A DNA stretch of 49,300 nt from positions 1 to 49,300 of the forward strand of contig CANJJI010000015.1 in assembly GCA_947474545.1 (NCBI GenBank), read 5' to 3'. The position numbers and the translations under genes are program-made. Below are positions 20,556 through 28,992 of the stretch, piece after piece. The notes under the pieces are model-generated. The model did not search any database. It saw nothing but the letters and a program-made list of their open reading frames with translations, and was not told where the DNA came from. The stretch comes from Beijerinckiaceae bacterium. Lineage in GTDB: Bacteria > Pseudomonadota > Alphaproteobacteria > Rhizobiales > Beijerinckiaceae. The number at the start of each line of letters is the position of its first letter. The first letter of the stretch is position 1.

Positions 20556-22259
20556 ATGACCGGTTTGAACGGGCGCATGCAGCGGCGTATTCGTGTTTTG
20601 GCGTTGTGTCTGGTGGCGGGAACGAGCGTTCCTGCGCTGGCGCAGACTGCCGACATTATCCTGCGGAACGGCAAGATCTACACCGTCGATAAAGACTTTT
20701 CGACAGCACAGGCGGTCGCGATCAAGGATGGACGTTTCGCTGCAGTCGGCGATGATGCGAGTGTCATGCGTCAGGCGGGCCCGCAAACGCAGGTGATCGA
20801 TCTTGGCGGGCGCGCGCTTGTGCCCGGGCTGATCGACTCGCACCTGCACCAATCCTTTGCAGCGACGAATTTGCCCGCCGTGCAATTACTTGATGCGCGC
20901 TCTATTGCCGATGTTCAGAAACTCATCGGTGAGCGGGCAAAACAAGCGCCGCCGGGAGAATGGGTTGTCGCCTCTTCAGGCTGGCATGAAAGCCTGTTGA
21001 AAGAAGGCCGCCTGCCGACGCGCTACGAGCTTGACGAAGTTGCGCCCAACAATCCTGTGTTGATACCGCGGGGCGGCCACGTAGTGACAATCAACAGCAA
21101 GGCGCTGGAGATTGCAGGCGTCAACAAGGACACGAAAAATCCGCCCGGCGGCGTGATTGTTCGTGATCCCGGCAACGGTGAGGCGACTGGCGTATTGCTC
21201 GAAGCGGCCGCTTATTTTGCGCGCCGTGTCGGACCCAAGCCGCCAGCGGCCGACCGGTTTGCCGCATTGTTGAAGCAGCAGATGAAAGTGCTCAACTCGC
21301 TCGGCATCGTCAGTGTGCTTGAGCCGGGCATAGGCGAGCCCAATATCGCACTTTACGAACAATTGCGCGCTTCGGGCGATCTCACCGTGCGTACGCATAT
21401 GCTCTATCGCGCTATGACCCCTGATGAAGTGCGCAAGGGGCTGGCGTTCAAGTCTTTCCGCAATGATGACATGCTGCGGTTTGACGGGTTCAAGTTCCCG
21501 CTCGATGGCGGCATCGAAGGCGCGCGCTTGCGTGAGCCCTACAAAATTGTGCCGGGCGAACAGCCGGACAAAGATTATCGCGGCGTTCTGTTGTTGCCGC
21601 CCGGTGGCGAGGATGAATGGGTCGAAGCCCTGAAACTCGTCGCGGATGCTGGATTGCAGGCGCAGACGCATGCTGTCGGCGATGAAACCATCGACGTGAT
21701 TGTACGGGCTTATGGCCGTGCTGCCAGCAACAAGCAAATCCGCGATTTGCGCTGGACGATCATGCACATCTTCCTGCCGACAGATTCTGCCGTCGCGAAA
21801 ATTGCGGAGATGGGAATCTTGACGACTGCGCAGGATCATCCGGTCCTGCTGGGTCACAATCAACGTCGCTGGTGGGGAGACGAGCGCGCCGCGTACGCCA
21901 TTCCCATCCGCAAATTGCTGGATGCGAAGATCATGGTTGGTGGCGGCTCGGATGGTCCGGTCGTTCCCTTCGATCCCTTTCAGTCCATGTGGTGGATGGT
22001 GACGCGCATGACTTTAAATGGTTACGCGCTTGGGCCGGAACAGGCGATCACGGCGCGCGAGGCGCTTATGCTCTACACAATCAATAACGCCATCGTTCTG
22101 GGTGTAGAGAAAGATCGTGGCTCGATAGAGCCCGGCAAGCTTGCAGATCTTGTCGTCCTGTCGCGGGATATACTGAGCGTACCGAAAGAGCAGATTCGCG
22201 ATACGAAGGCGCAGATGACTTTAGTCGGCGGCAAGATCGTCTGGCGCGAGGGCCTATAA
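20556..22259 (+). CDS. amidohydrolase family protein (YtcJ-like amidohydrolase 3)
   Basis: Signal peptide; ADIILRNGKIYTVD, ALVPGLIDSHLHQSF, GGGSDGPVVPFDPFQSMWWMVTR, GSIEPGKLADLVVLSRD. Confidence 0.85.
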   Translation: MTGLNGRMQRRIRVLALCLVAGTSVPALAQTADIILRNGKIYTVDKDFSTAQAVAIKDGRFAAVGDDASVMRQAGPQTQVIDLGGRALVPGLIDSHLHQSFAATNLPAVQLLDARSIADVQKLIGERAKQAPPGEWVVASSGWHESLLKEGRLPTRYELDEVAPNNPVLIPRGGHVVTINSKALEIAGVNKDTKNPPGGVIVRDPGNGEATGVLLEAAAYFARRVGPKPPAADRFAALLKQQMKVLNSLGIVSVLEPGIGEPNIALYEQLRASGDLTVRTHMLYRAMTPDEVRKGLAFKSFRNDDMLRFDGFKFPLDGGIEGARLREPYKIVPGEQPDKDYRGVLLLPPGGEDEWVEALKLVADAGLQAQTHAVGDETIDVIVRAYGRAASNKQIRDLRWTIMHIFLPTDSAVAKIAEMGILTTAQDHPVLLGHNQRRWWGDERAAYAIPIRKLLDAKIMVGGGSDGPVVPFDPFQSMWWMVTRMTLNGYALGPEQAITAREALMLYTINNAIVLGVEKDRGSIEPGKLADLVVLSRDILSVPKEQIRDTKAQMTLVGGKIVWREGL

Positions 22260-22316
22260 AGTGTTGCACCTTGCTCCACTTATAGCTCGCATTGTGGCGC
22301 GTGAGGCAGCGGATTA

Positions 22317-23618
22317 ATGAAGCGCAAAACCATCCGTCAGTTCCTGTTCTATTTCGTCACAACGGTTTTGATCGGGTTGGCCGCACTTTGGGCGGTTTCG
22401 CATTTTCTTGCGCCACGTCTGGCGCTTCGGGTTGCCGTCGGCGGCGATCAGGGCGAAAGCGCGAAATTCATGACTGCGCTGGCGCCTCTGGTGGGACACG
22501 AGCGCTGGCGTATGCGCTTCCGGCAAGTGAGTTTCGATAGTCCTGAACAAGCGGCTGCCGCGCTGGATGCAGGCAAGGTCGATATGATGATTGCGCGCGG
22601 CGATCTTGCGCCACGCAGCAAAGGGCAGACCCTCGTCATCATGCGGCGCGATGCCATTGTGCTGATCTTGCCGCCGGATAGCCCGATCGAGAAATTCGCG
22701 GATATTGCGAAGAAAACGATCGCTATTGCCGATGGTCCGCTCAAGCAACAGGACCAGGCATTGTTGCGACAATTGCTGGCCTATTATTCAATCCCAGATG
22801 AAAGCGTCACGCGCATAATTATGCCAGCAGCTGACATCGGTCAGGCCATGCGGCTCAAGCGCATCTCTGCAGCTTTCGCGATTGGTCCTGCGGGTTTTGG
22901 CGTGGTGCCCGATATAGTTGCGTCCATTCGCAAGGGAATGAAAAAGCCGCCGTCTATCCTTGACCTCGCTGAAGCCAGCGCGATCGCAAAGAAAATGCCC
23001 CAGCTCGAAACACTGGAGGTTTCACGCGGAGCGGTGAACGGAAATCCCGCCATTCCCGACGATACAGTGAATACGCTTTCTGTTTCAGTGCGTCTGCTTG
23101 CGTCCAGCACGATGCACGATTCGCTCGCAGGAGATATTGCGCGGATCGTGACAACGCGTAAGTCGACACTCGCGGACGCAGCGCCCGGCGCAACGCAAAT
23201 CGAAGCGCCCGATACGGAAGACAAAAATGCTGTGCTGCCAGTTCATCCGGGCGCCAGCACGTATTTTAGCGGTGACCAGCCAACGTTTTTCGACCGGTTT
23301 GAGAATTTCATTTATTATGGAGGTTTGTTTGCAAGTCTTATCGGCTCGCTCATCGCCTGGGCCATCGGCAGTTCGAGGTCGGCACGAAGTGAGCGGGAAG
23401 AAGTTTCAACATTGATCAGCAAGATGCTCGATGCCGTGCGGCACATTCCAGAGGCCAATACAGCAAGGCGCAAGGAGCTGATGCTCGAGCTGGATACACA
23501 TGCCGATTGGGCGCTTGGTGAACTGGCGGAAGGGCGGATTGACCGGGAAAAATATGCCATTGTCGAAGCTATTCTCACGCGCGCCCGCCAATTGTCAGAG
23601 CGCGCTATCAACGACTAG
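22317..23618 (+). CDS. TAXI-family (TRAP-type) solute-binding protein with C-terminal TM helix and cytosolic helical tail
   Basis: 433 aa; ALDAGKVDMMIARGDL, binding-protein fold motifs; then FIYYGGLFASLIGSLIAWAIG TM segment and a charged helical tail. Confidence 0.75.
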   Translation: MKRKTIRQFLFYFVTTVLIGLAALWAVSHFLAPRLALRVAVGGDQGESAKFMTALAPLVGHERWRMRFRQVSFDSPEQAAAALDAGKVDMMIARGDLAPRSKGQTLVIMRRDAIVLILPPDSPIEKFADIAKKTIAIADGPLKQQDQALLRQLLAYYSIPDESVTRIIMPAADIGQAMRLKRISAAFAIGPAGFGVVPDIVASIRKGMKKPPSILDLAEASAIAKKMPQLETLEVSRGAVNGNPAIPDDTVNTLSVSVRLLASSTMHDSLAGDIARIVTTRKSTLADAAPGATQIEAPDTEDKNAVLPVHPGASTYFSGDQPTFFDRFENFIYYGGLFASLIGSLIAWAIGSSRSARSEREEVSTLISKMLDAVRHIPEANTARRKELMLELDTHADWALGELAEGRIDREKYAIVEAILTRARQLSERAIND

Positions 23619-23679
23619 GCAATCGAAGCCAAGAGAACGCGGCCTTTCCGCGCGCTCCTGGGGCAGAACAGGGTATTCC

Positions 23680-24483
23680 TCAGAAGCGATAGTTCAAGCC
23701 TGCCTTGATTGTATGGAAGTCATTTTGATGGCGGCTGGTAATTGTGGCGCCTGTTGGCACGCCTCCGGGTGTGAAGACGCTGCCAGCCAGTTTCTCTGGA
23801 CCCAGATTGACGTATTGATATTCAAGTTTTGCCGACCAGTTGCGCGAGAAGGCGTATTCAACGCCGGAGCCAAGGGTCCAGCCGATGCGAGTCTTGTCTG
23901 ATCGCAACAGGGCTGTGTTTCCTACGCCATCGATTGTCGACAGGCTATTCCTGCCGCCGCCATAGGCAAGGCCGCCCGTTACATAGACGAGCGTGCGGTC
24001 GAACGCATAACCGACCCGCGGGCGTAATGTTCCATACCATTGTCCGGAACTGCGGCCGTTAACAATCGTGCCGTCGGGCAGGGTTGCGGGGCCGACGCGA
24101 TGTTTGCCCGGCGCGAGAGTCTGTATGTCCGTTTCGATGCCGGCAACAAGGTTGCCCACCTGCCAATTATATCCGGCCTGCAGGCCAAGAACTGGCGCAA
24201 CGCGATGACCGCCGCCGATGGAATTGAGACCTGTTCCCGGCGGGTTCACAAAGGCCGATGTATTTTTTCCGCCCGCGCCCGCTGCGCCAGCGTTCACACC
24301 CACATAAAATCCAGTCCAAGTGAATGGAGGAGCCTGCGTGAAGATGGGGGCAGGCGGCAAAGCGCCTGCGCGCGTGGGTATATCGGCCGCGTATGCGGTG
24401 AAGCCAGCCGTCAGGATTGTGATGTGTGTAGCTGCGGCGAGCAGGAAGCTACGCGATGCGGATGATGTGGAGATGTATCTCAT
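23680..24483 (-). CDS. outer membrane beta-barrel porin-family protein
   Basis: Signal peptide; PPFTWTGFYVGVNAGAAGAG; YAFSRNWSAKLEYQYVNLG; terminal HTIKAGLNYRF. Confidence 0.88.
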   Translation of the reverse strand: MRYISTSSASRSFLLAAATHITILTAGFTAYAADIPTRAGALPPAPIFTQAPPFTWTGFYVGVNAGAAGAGGKNTSAFVNPPGTGLNSIGGGHRVAPVLGLQAGYNWQVGNLVAGIETDIQTLAPGKHRVGPATLPDGTIVNGRSSGQWYGTLRPRVGYAFDRTLVYVTGGLAYGGGRNSLSTIDGVGNTALLRSDKTRIGWTLGSGVEYAFSRNWSAKLEYQYVNLGPEKLAGSVFTPGGVPTGATITSRHQNDFHTIKAGLNYRF

Positions 24484-24652
24484 TGCCTTGATTGACCCTT
24501 CTGCCTGTCCCCAGAGCGTCAGTTGGCCAGCGCCGTGCGGCGCAAATCGGGAGTGTTGCGGGAATTCAAGGGATTATTTCGCGGCGAAAATGCGTGAGGG
24601 GCCCGCAATTGTGGCGCTATCAGGTCTGCACTACCGGGTTTCAAGGTGCAAA

Positions 24653-24678
24653 AAAGCCCGGCGCGAAGGCCGGGCTTT
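24653..24678 (-). terminator. intrinsic terminator of the downstream-most Omp gene
   Basis: Perfect stem AAAGCCCGGC / GCCGGGCTTT, loop of 6 nt, A-run on the left equals a T-tract on the minus strand. Confidence 0.85.
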
Positions 24679-24708
24679 CGGAAAGATCATACTGGCTTGT
24701 TCGAGCGA

Positions 24709-25503
24709 TCAGTATTTGGCAACCACTGCACCGGCCGGGCCACCGAAGCGGTAATTCAGGCCGAGACGGACCTGCCAATGGGCCTGGGTTTCCGAAGTTG
24801 TCAGGAAGGCCGGAGCCCCAAATGGGGTTAGCGGGAGGCTCTTCTTGGGAATCAGGGTGTAGAGTCCTTCGACCTTAGCGCTCCAGTTATTGTTGATTGC
24901 GTATTCGATGCCGCCACCAAAGACGGGCGCCAAACGGACGTTGCTCGTTGACAGTGGTGTGCCGCCAAATGCTACCAAGCTGTATTTCACGTTCGTGGCA
25001 CTGATGCCGGCTGTTGAGTAAATGAGCGCCTGACCAAAGGCATAGCCGATGCGGGCGCGCAGCGTGCCGGACCAGTCACGTGAAGCGCTGGTTGTGACGA
25101 CAGCAGCGATGGGCGCGGGATAAAGGCCGGAGAAGGTTGACTTGCCGGACATGAGCGTCACGTCGGCTTCGACACCATAAACAAGCGCGCCGGTCTGCCA
25201 GTTGTAGCCAGCCTGCAAGCCGCCGAGGACGCCGCCAGCCTTCAGGTTGCCGCCGATATTGCGGACCGTAAGAACTCCGCCCGGATTGGTAATGTGGTGA
25301 ATGCCAACCTTGTCATCATAGGTGCGGCCATATCCGGCATGCAGACCTGCATAATACCCTTCCCAATTGTACCCGCCAGAGGCAAGTAGGGGCGGTGGCG
25401 GTGCGAGTGAAGGGCCGGGAGCGGGAATGTCAGCAGCCTGGGCGGCTAGTGAGACCAATCCAGCGCTAAATATCGTAAAAGCAAAGTGAATGCGGCTATT
25501 CAT
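24709..25503 (-). CDS. outer membrane beta-barrel porin-family protein; start trimmed to MNSRIHFAFTIF
   Basis: Signal peptide MNSRIHFAFTIFSAGLVSLAAQAAD; GYNWEGYYAGLHAGYG; YAINNNWSAKVEGLYTLI; terminal VRLGLNYRFG. The N-terminal 130 aa of the tracked ORF is non-coding-like. Confidence 0.88.
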   Translation of the reverse strand: MNSRIHFAFTIFSAGLVSLAAQAADIPAPGPSLAPPPPLLASGGYNWEGYYAGLHAGYGRTYDDKVGIHHITNPGGVLTVRNIGGNLKAGGVLGGLQAGYNWQTGALVYGVEADVTLMSGKSTFSGLYPAPIAAVVTTSASRDWSGTLRARIGYAFGQALIYSTAGISATNVKYSLVAFGGTPLSTSNVRLAPVFGGGIEYAINNNWSAKVEGLYTLIPKKSLPLTPFGAPAFLTTSETQAHWQVRLGLNYRFGGPAGAVVAKY

Positions 25504-25809
25504 CCGGTGGCTCCAAAGCTCAGCTGTCAACCACGTTGTTAGCGCAAAAAAAGTTTCAGTATGGTTAATGTAACGTGAATACGATTTGACGTGCACGCGT
25601 TTTTGAATGTGAAGCTGTCGTAGCAATGTCACGTTCCAAAAATAGTGAAAAATATGATTTCTATTCGAAAAATGTCTCAGAAGGTGCTCTGGTACTAACG
25701 GGACGCGGCACGCCCGATTGCGAACGGGGCGCGACGAATGCAAAATACCTTGACCTGATCGCAGGGCGGGATTAGACAATATCAAACGCGCGGGATGCCC
25801 GGGGCGGTA

Positions 25810-25860
25810 ATGAGGTTCGTGGTGAACGGTTCCATTCTTGTAGTAGGTTCGGCGCCTTAG
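25810..25860 (+). CDS. ilvB leader peptide MRFVVNGSILVVGSAP (in-frame upstream ATG at 25795 gives MPGAVMRFVVNGSILVVGSAP)
   Basis: Short ORF with VV and ILVV clusters; stop codon sits at the 5' arm of the following hairpin. Confidence 0.75.
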   Translation: MRFVVNGSILVVGSAP

Positions 25861-25902
25861 ACGGGACGGGGATAACCCCGGCGACCCGCCCAAGGCGCTT
25901 TC

Positions 25903-25926
25903 AAGGTCCCTCCCGGGGCCTTTTTT
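25903..25926 (+). terminator. attenuator terminator ahead of ilvB
   Basis: 8-bp stem (one G-U), TCCC loop, followed by T-tract 25921-25926. Confidence 0.8.
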
Positions 25927-25975
25927 ATTGTCTGGAACCCGACTGACAGGACGAAAGCAAACGGAGTTTAGTCAA

Positions 25976-27736
25976 ATGGCCAAGCAGATGACCGGAGCGG
26001 AAATGGTGGTGCAGGCCCTGGCCGATCAGGGCGTGGATACGGTGTTCGGTTATCCCGGCGGCGCCGTCCTTCCGATTTATGACGCCATATTTCACCAGAA
26101 TTATGTGAAGCATGTTCTGGTCCGCCACGAGCAGGGCGCCGGCCATGCGGCTGAGGGCTATGCGCGTTCGACAGGCAAGGTTGGCGTGTTGCTGGTGACA
26201 TCAGGTCCCGGCGCGACCAATGCGGTCACAGCGCTGACCGATGCCTTGATGGATTCCATTCCGCTAGTCTGCCTCACAGGGCAGGTGCCGACCCATCTGA
26301 TTGGCTCGGACGCTTTTCAGGAATGCGATACAGTCGGCATTACCCGCCATTGCACCAAGCATAATTACCTTGTGCGCTCGATAGAAGATCTGCCGCGCAT
26401 TCTGCACGAAGCCTTCCATGTGGCGCGTTCGGGTCGCCCGGGGCCTGTGGTTGTTGATTTGCCGAAGGATGTGCAATTCGCAACCGGCGACTATAATTTC
26501 GTCAAGAACATCACACACAAAACCTATCAACCCAAAATGAAGGGCGATCTCGACAAGATCAAGCAGGCGGTCGAGATGATGGCGCAGGCGAAGCGTCCGG
26601 TGTTTTACACAGGTGGCGGTGTCATCAATTCGGGCAAGCCCGCCTCAGATACATTGCGGGAACTGGCCGGCCTGACAGGGTTTCCCGTGACCTCGACCTT
26701 GATGGGTCTTGGCGCCTATCCAGCCAATGGCAAGCAATGGCTGGGAATGCTGGGGATGCACGGCACATACGAAGCCAATCTCACCATGCATGGCAGTGAT
26801 CTCATCATCTGCGTGGGCGCACGTTTTGACGATCGCATCACCGGCAGGCTCGATGCTTTTGCGCCAGATGCAAAGAAGATCCACATCGATATCGACCCAT
26901 CTTCCATCAACAAGAATGTGAAGGTCGATCTCGGCATCATCGGCGATTGCGGTCACGTGCTGGAAGACATGGTGCGCCTGTGGCGCAGCGAGGCCCGCAA
27001 ATCCGACGCAGCGGCGCTATCAGAATGGTGGAAGCAGATCGACATCTGGCGCAAGCGGAACTCGCTGGCGTTCCGTAACTCCAAGAACGTGATCAAGCCG
27101 CAACATGCTGTGCAACGGCTTTATGAGCTGACCAAGGATCGCGATACTTATATCACGACCGAGGTTGGTCAGCATCAGATGTGGGCTGCACAACATTATC
27201 ATTTCAACGAGCCGAACCGCTGGATGACATCGGGCGGCCTTGGCACGATGGGCTACGGATTACCCGCCGCCATAGGCACACAGATGGCGCATCCGCAATC
27301 CCTGGTGATTGATATCGCCGGCGAAGCTTCGATCCTGATGAACATTCAGGAGATGTCGACCGCGCATCAATACCGGTTGCCGGTGAAAATCTTCATCCTT
27401 AATAACGAATACATGGGCATGGTGCGCCAGTGGCAGGAGTTGCTGCATGGCGGGCGTTATTCGGAAAGCTATTCGGCTTCATTGCCCGATTTTGTGAAGC
27501 TTGCGGACGCCTATGGCGCCAAGGGCATTCGCTGTGACGATCCGGCCAAGCTCGATGACGCTATCATGGAGATGATCAATCATCCCGGCGCTGTGATCTT
27601 TGATTGTCTCGTAGACAAGGAAGAAAACTGCTTCCCGATGATCCCCTCGGGCAAGGCGCATAATGAAATGATCCTCGCCGATGTGGATCAGGATATCGGC
27701 GCTGTCATTGATGAAAAGGGCAAGATGCTGGTGTGA
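25976..27736 (+). CDS. ilvB: acetolactate synthase, large subunit
   Basis: MAKQMTGAEMVVQALADQGVDTVFGYPGGAVLPIYDA; TPP-enzyme signature region GGLGTMGYGLPAAIGTQMAHP ... NNEYMGMVRQWQEL. Confidence 0.97.
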   Translation: MAKQMTGAEMVVQALADQGVDTVFGYPGGAVLPIYDAIFHQNYVKHVLVRHEQGAGHAAEGYARSTGKVGVLLVTSGPGATNAVTALTDALMDSIPLVCLTGQVPTHLIGSDAFQECDTVGITRHCTKHNYLVRSIEDLPRILHEAFHVARSGRPGPVVVDLPKDVQFATGDYNFVKNITHKTYQPKMKGDLDKIKQAVEMMAQAKRPVFYTGGGVINSGKPASDTLRELAGLTGFPVTSTLMGLGAYPANGKQWLGMLGMHGTYEANLTMHGSDLIICVGARFDDRITGRLDAFAPDAKKIHIDIDPSSINKNVKVDLGIIGDCGHVLEDMVRLWRSEARKSDAAALSEWWKQIDIWRKRNSLAFRNSKNVIKPQHAVQRLYELTKDRDTYITTEVGQHQMWAAQHYHFNEPNRWMTSGGLGTMGYGLPAAIGTQMAHPQSLVIDIAGEASILMNIQEMSTAHQYRLPVKIFILNNEYMGMVRQWQELLHGGRYSESYSASLPDFVKLADAYGAKGIRCDDPAKLDDAIMEMINHPGAVIFDCLVDKEENCFPMIPSGKAHNEMILADVDQDIGAVIDEKGKMLV

Positions 27737-27815
27737 GGCGGCGCCCGCTCCAACTTATTGAATGTTATCTCGCGGGCCGGTTCCATGGCCATGCGACAAG
27801 CCAGGTGGATAGATC

Positions 27816-28364
27816 ATGACCGATATCGCTTCTCTTTCTCCCTATTCCTCCGCCACGGTGCGCTCGAATGCCGAACGCCACACATTGTCTGTGCTTGTCG
27901 ATAACGAGCCTGGCGTACTGGCGCGCGTCGTTGGCCTGTTTTCAGGCCGGGGCTACAATATCGAGAGCCTGACGGTAGCTGAAGTTGCCCATGCCGAGCA
28001 TTGGTCACGCATCACGATTGTCACCACCGGCTCGCCCGAAGCGATCGAACAGATCAGCCATCAGCTTGAACGTATTGTGCCGATTCACAAGGTGACCGAT
28101 CTCACCCTGCACGGGCGTTCTATCGAGCGCGATCTGGCGCTGATCAAGGTTGCCGGCAAGGGGGAAAACCGCATTGAGGCCCAACGGCTCGCGCAGGCGT
28201 TCAATGCCAAGATCGTCGATACGACCCTGGAAAGCTTCATATTCGAACTCTCAGGCAAGCCGGAAAAAATTGACGATTTTGTCGAACTTGTGCGGCCATT
28301 GGGTCTTGTGGAGCTGGCGCGTACGGGCATTGCTGCTTTGTCGCGCGGGCCTGTAGCGAGCTGA
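27816..28364 (+). CDS. ilvN: acetolactate synthase, small (regulatory) subunit
   Basis: ACT domain: RHTLSVLVDNEPGVLARVVGLFSGRGYNIESLTVAEV. Confidence 0.97.
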   Translation: MTDIASLSPYSSATVRSNAERHTLSVLVDNEPGVLARVVGLFSGRGYNIESLTVAEVAHAEHWSRITIVTTGSPEAIEQISHQLERIVPIHKVTDLTLHGRSIERDLALIKVAGKGENRIEAQRLAQAFNAKIVDTTLESFIFELSGKPEKIDDFVELVRPLGLVELARTGIAALSRGPVAS

Positions 28365-28432
28365 ACGAACCGTTCAATGGACAGTATGGGTGTTTTTGGA
28401 TCTACACTGGATATCCGAAACAGGATCTTCTC

Positions 28433-28696
28433 ATGCGCGTTCAGGTTTCCAAATGGGGCAATTCCACCGCCTTGCGCCTGCCATAGCCGGTCGCCCGCGA
28501 GCTTGGCCTCAAGTCCGGGGACATGGCCGATCTTGTTATTGAGGGTGGTGAGGCCAGGCTAAAGGAGTTTGTTCACGGAGGCCACCCGCTCTCCCTGCGG
28601 GGAATGGTCAACGAAATGGCGCGGCTTGGCCCGGATTTGGAACCGCCGATAGTGGATTGGGGTCCTGACGTCGGCGAAGAATTCGTGAAAGATTAA
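28433..28696 (+). pseudogene. MazE/AbrB-type antitoxin pseudogene (in-frame TAG at 28484-28486)
   Basis: Read-through translation MRVQVSKWGNSTALRLP*PVARELGLKSGDMADLVIEGGEARLKEFVHGG...VDWGPDVGEEFVKD*. The amber codon falls inside the LPxPVARELGL core. Confidence 0.85.
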
Positions 28697-28697
28697 T

Positions 28698-28992
28698 ATG
28701 CCGGAGATCGTTGGCGCTGAGCAGCAAGATTCTTCATTTCGTCAATCTCAAAGCAATCGTATGCCCGGTGACGCGAAACATGCGGCCATGGCCGACCAAA
28801 GTGCCACGTCCCGGTAATCTATCTGTTGTGGGTTGCGTAGGCGTCGATCAGATCAGGGCAGTTGACCGGAGAACACGCGGATTTCGTATCGTTGGCCGAG
28901 CTCCGGAAAGTGTGTTGGCAGAGGTGCAGTTGAGACTTGCACTCATTCTTGGCATTGACGAAGGGTTGTTCGCGCAGGATTTGGAGCTTTGA
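28698..28992 (+). pseudogene. MazF/PemK-type toxin remnant (N-terminal deletion and frameshift)
   Basis: MPEIV start in one frame, then LSSKILHFVNLKAIVCPVTRNMRPWPTKVPRPGNLSVVGCVGVDQIRAVDRRTRGFRIVGRAPESVLAEVQ in another; resembles the MazF C-terminal two-thirds. Confidence 0.8.

Larger units (their letters stand above)
25795..25926 (+). promoter_or_regulatory. ilvB leader: attenuator with BCAA-rich leader peptide
   Basis: Leader ORF, hairpin 25852-25858/25892-25898, and terminator AAGGTCCC-TCCC-GGGGCCTT-TTTT (25903-25926) ahead of ilvB. Confidence 0.8.

Noticed and set aside
25504-25893. N-terminal 130 aa of the 394-aa Omp ORF
   Set aside because: Precedes a clean signal peptide at 25503 and runs antisense through the ilvB leader region.
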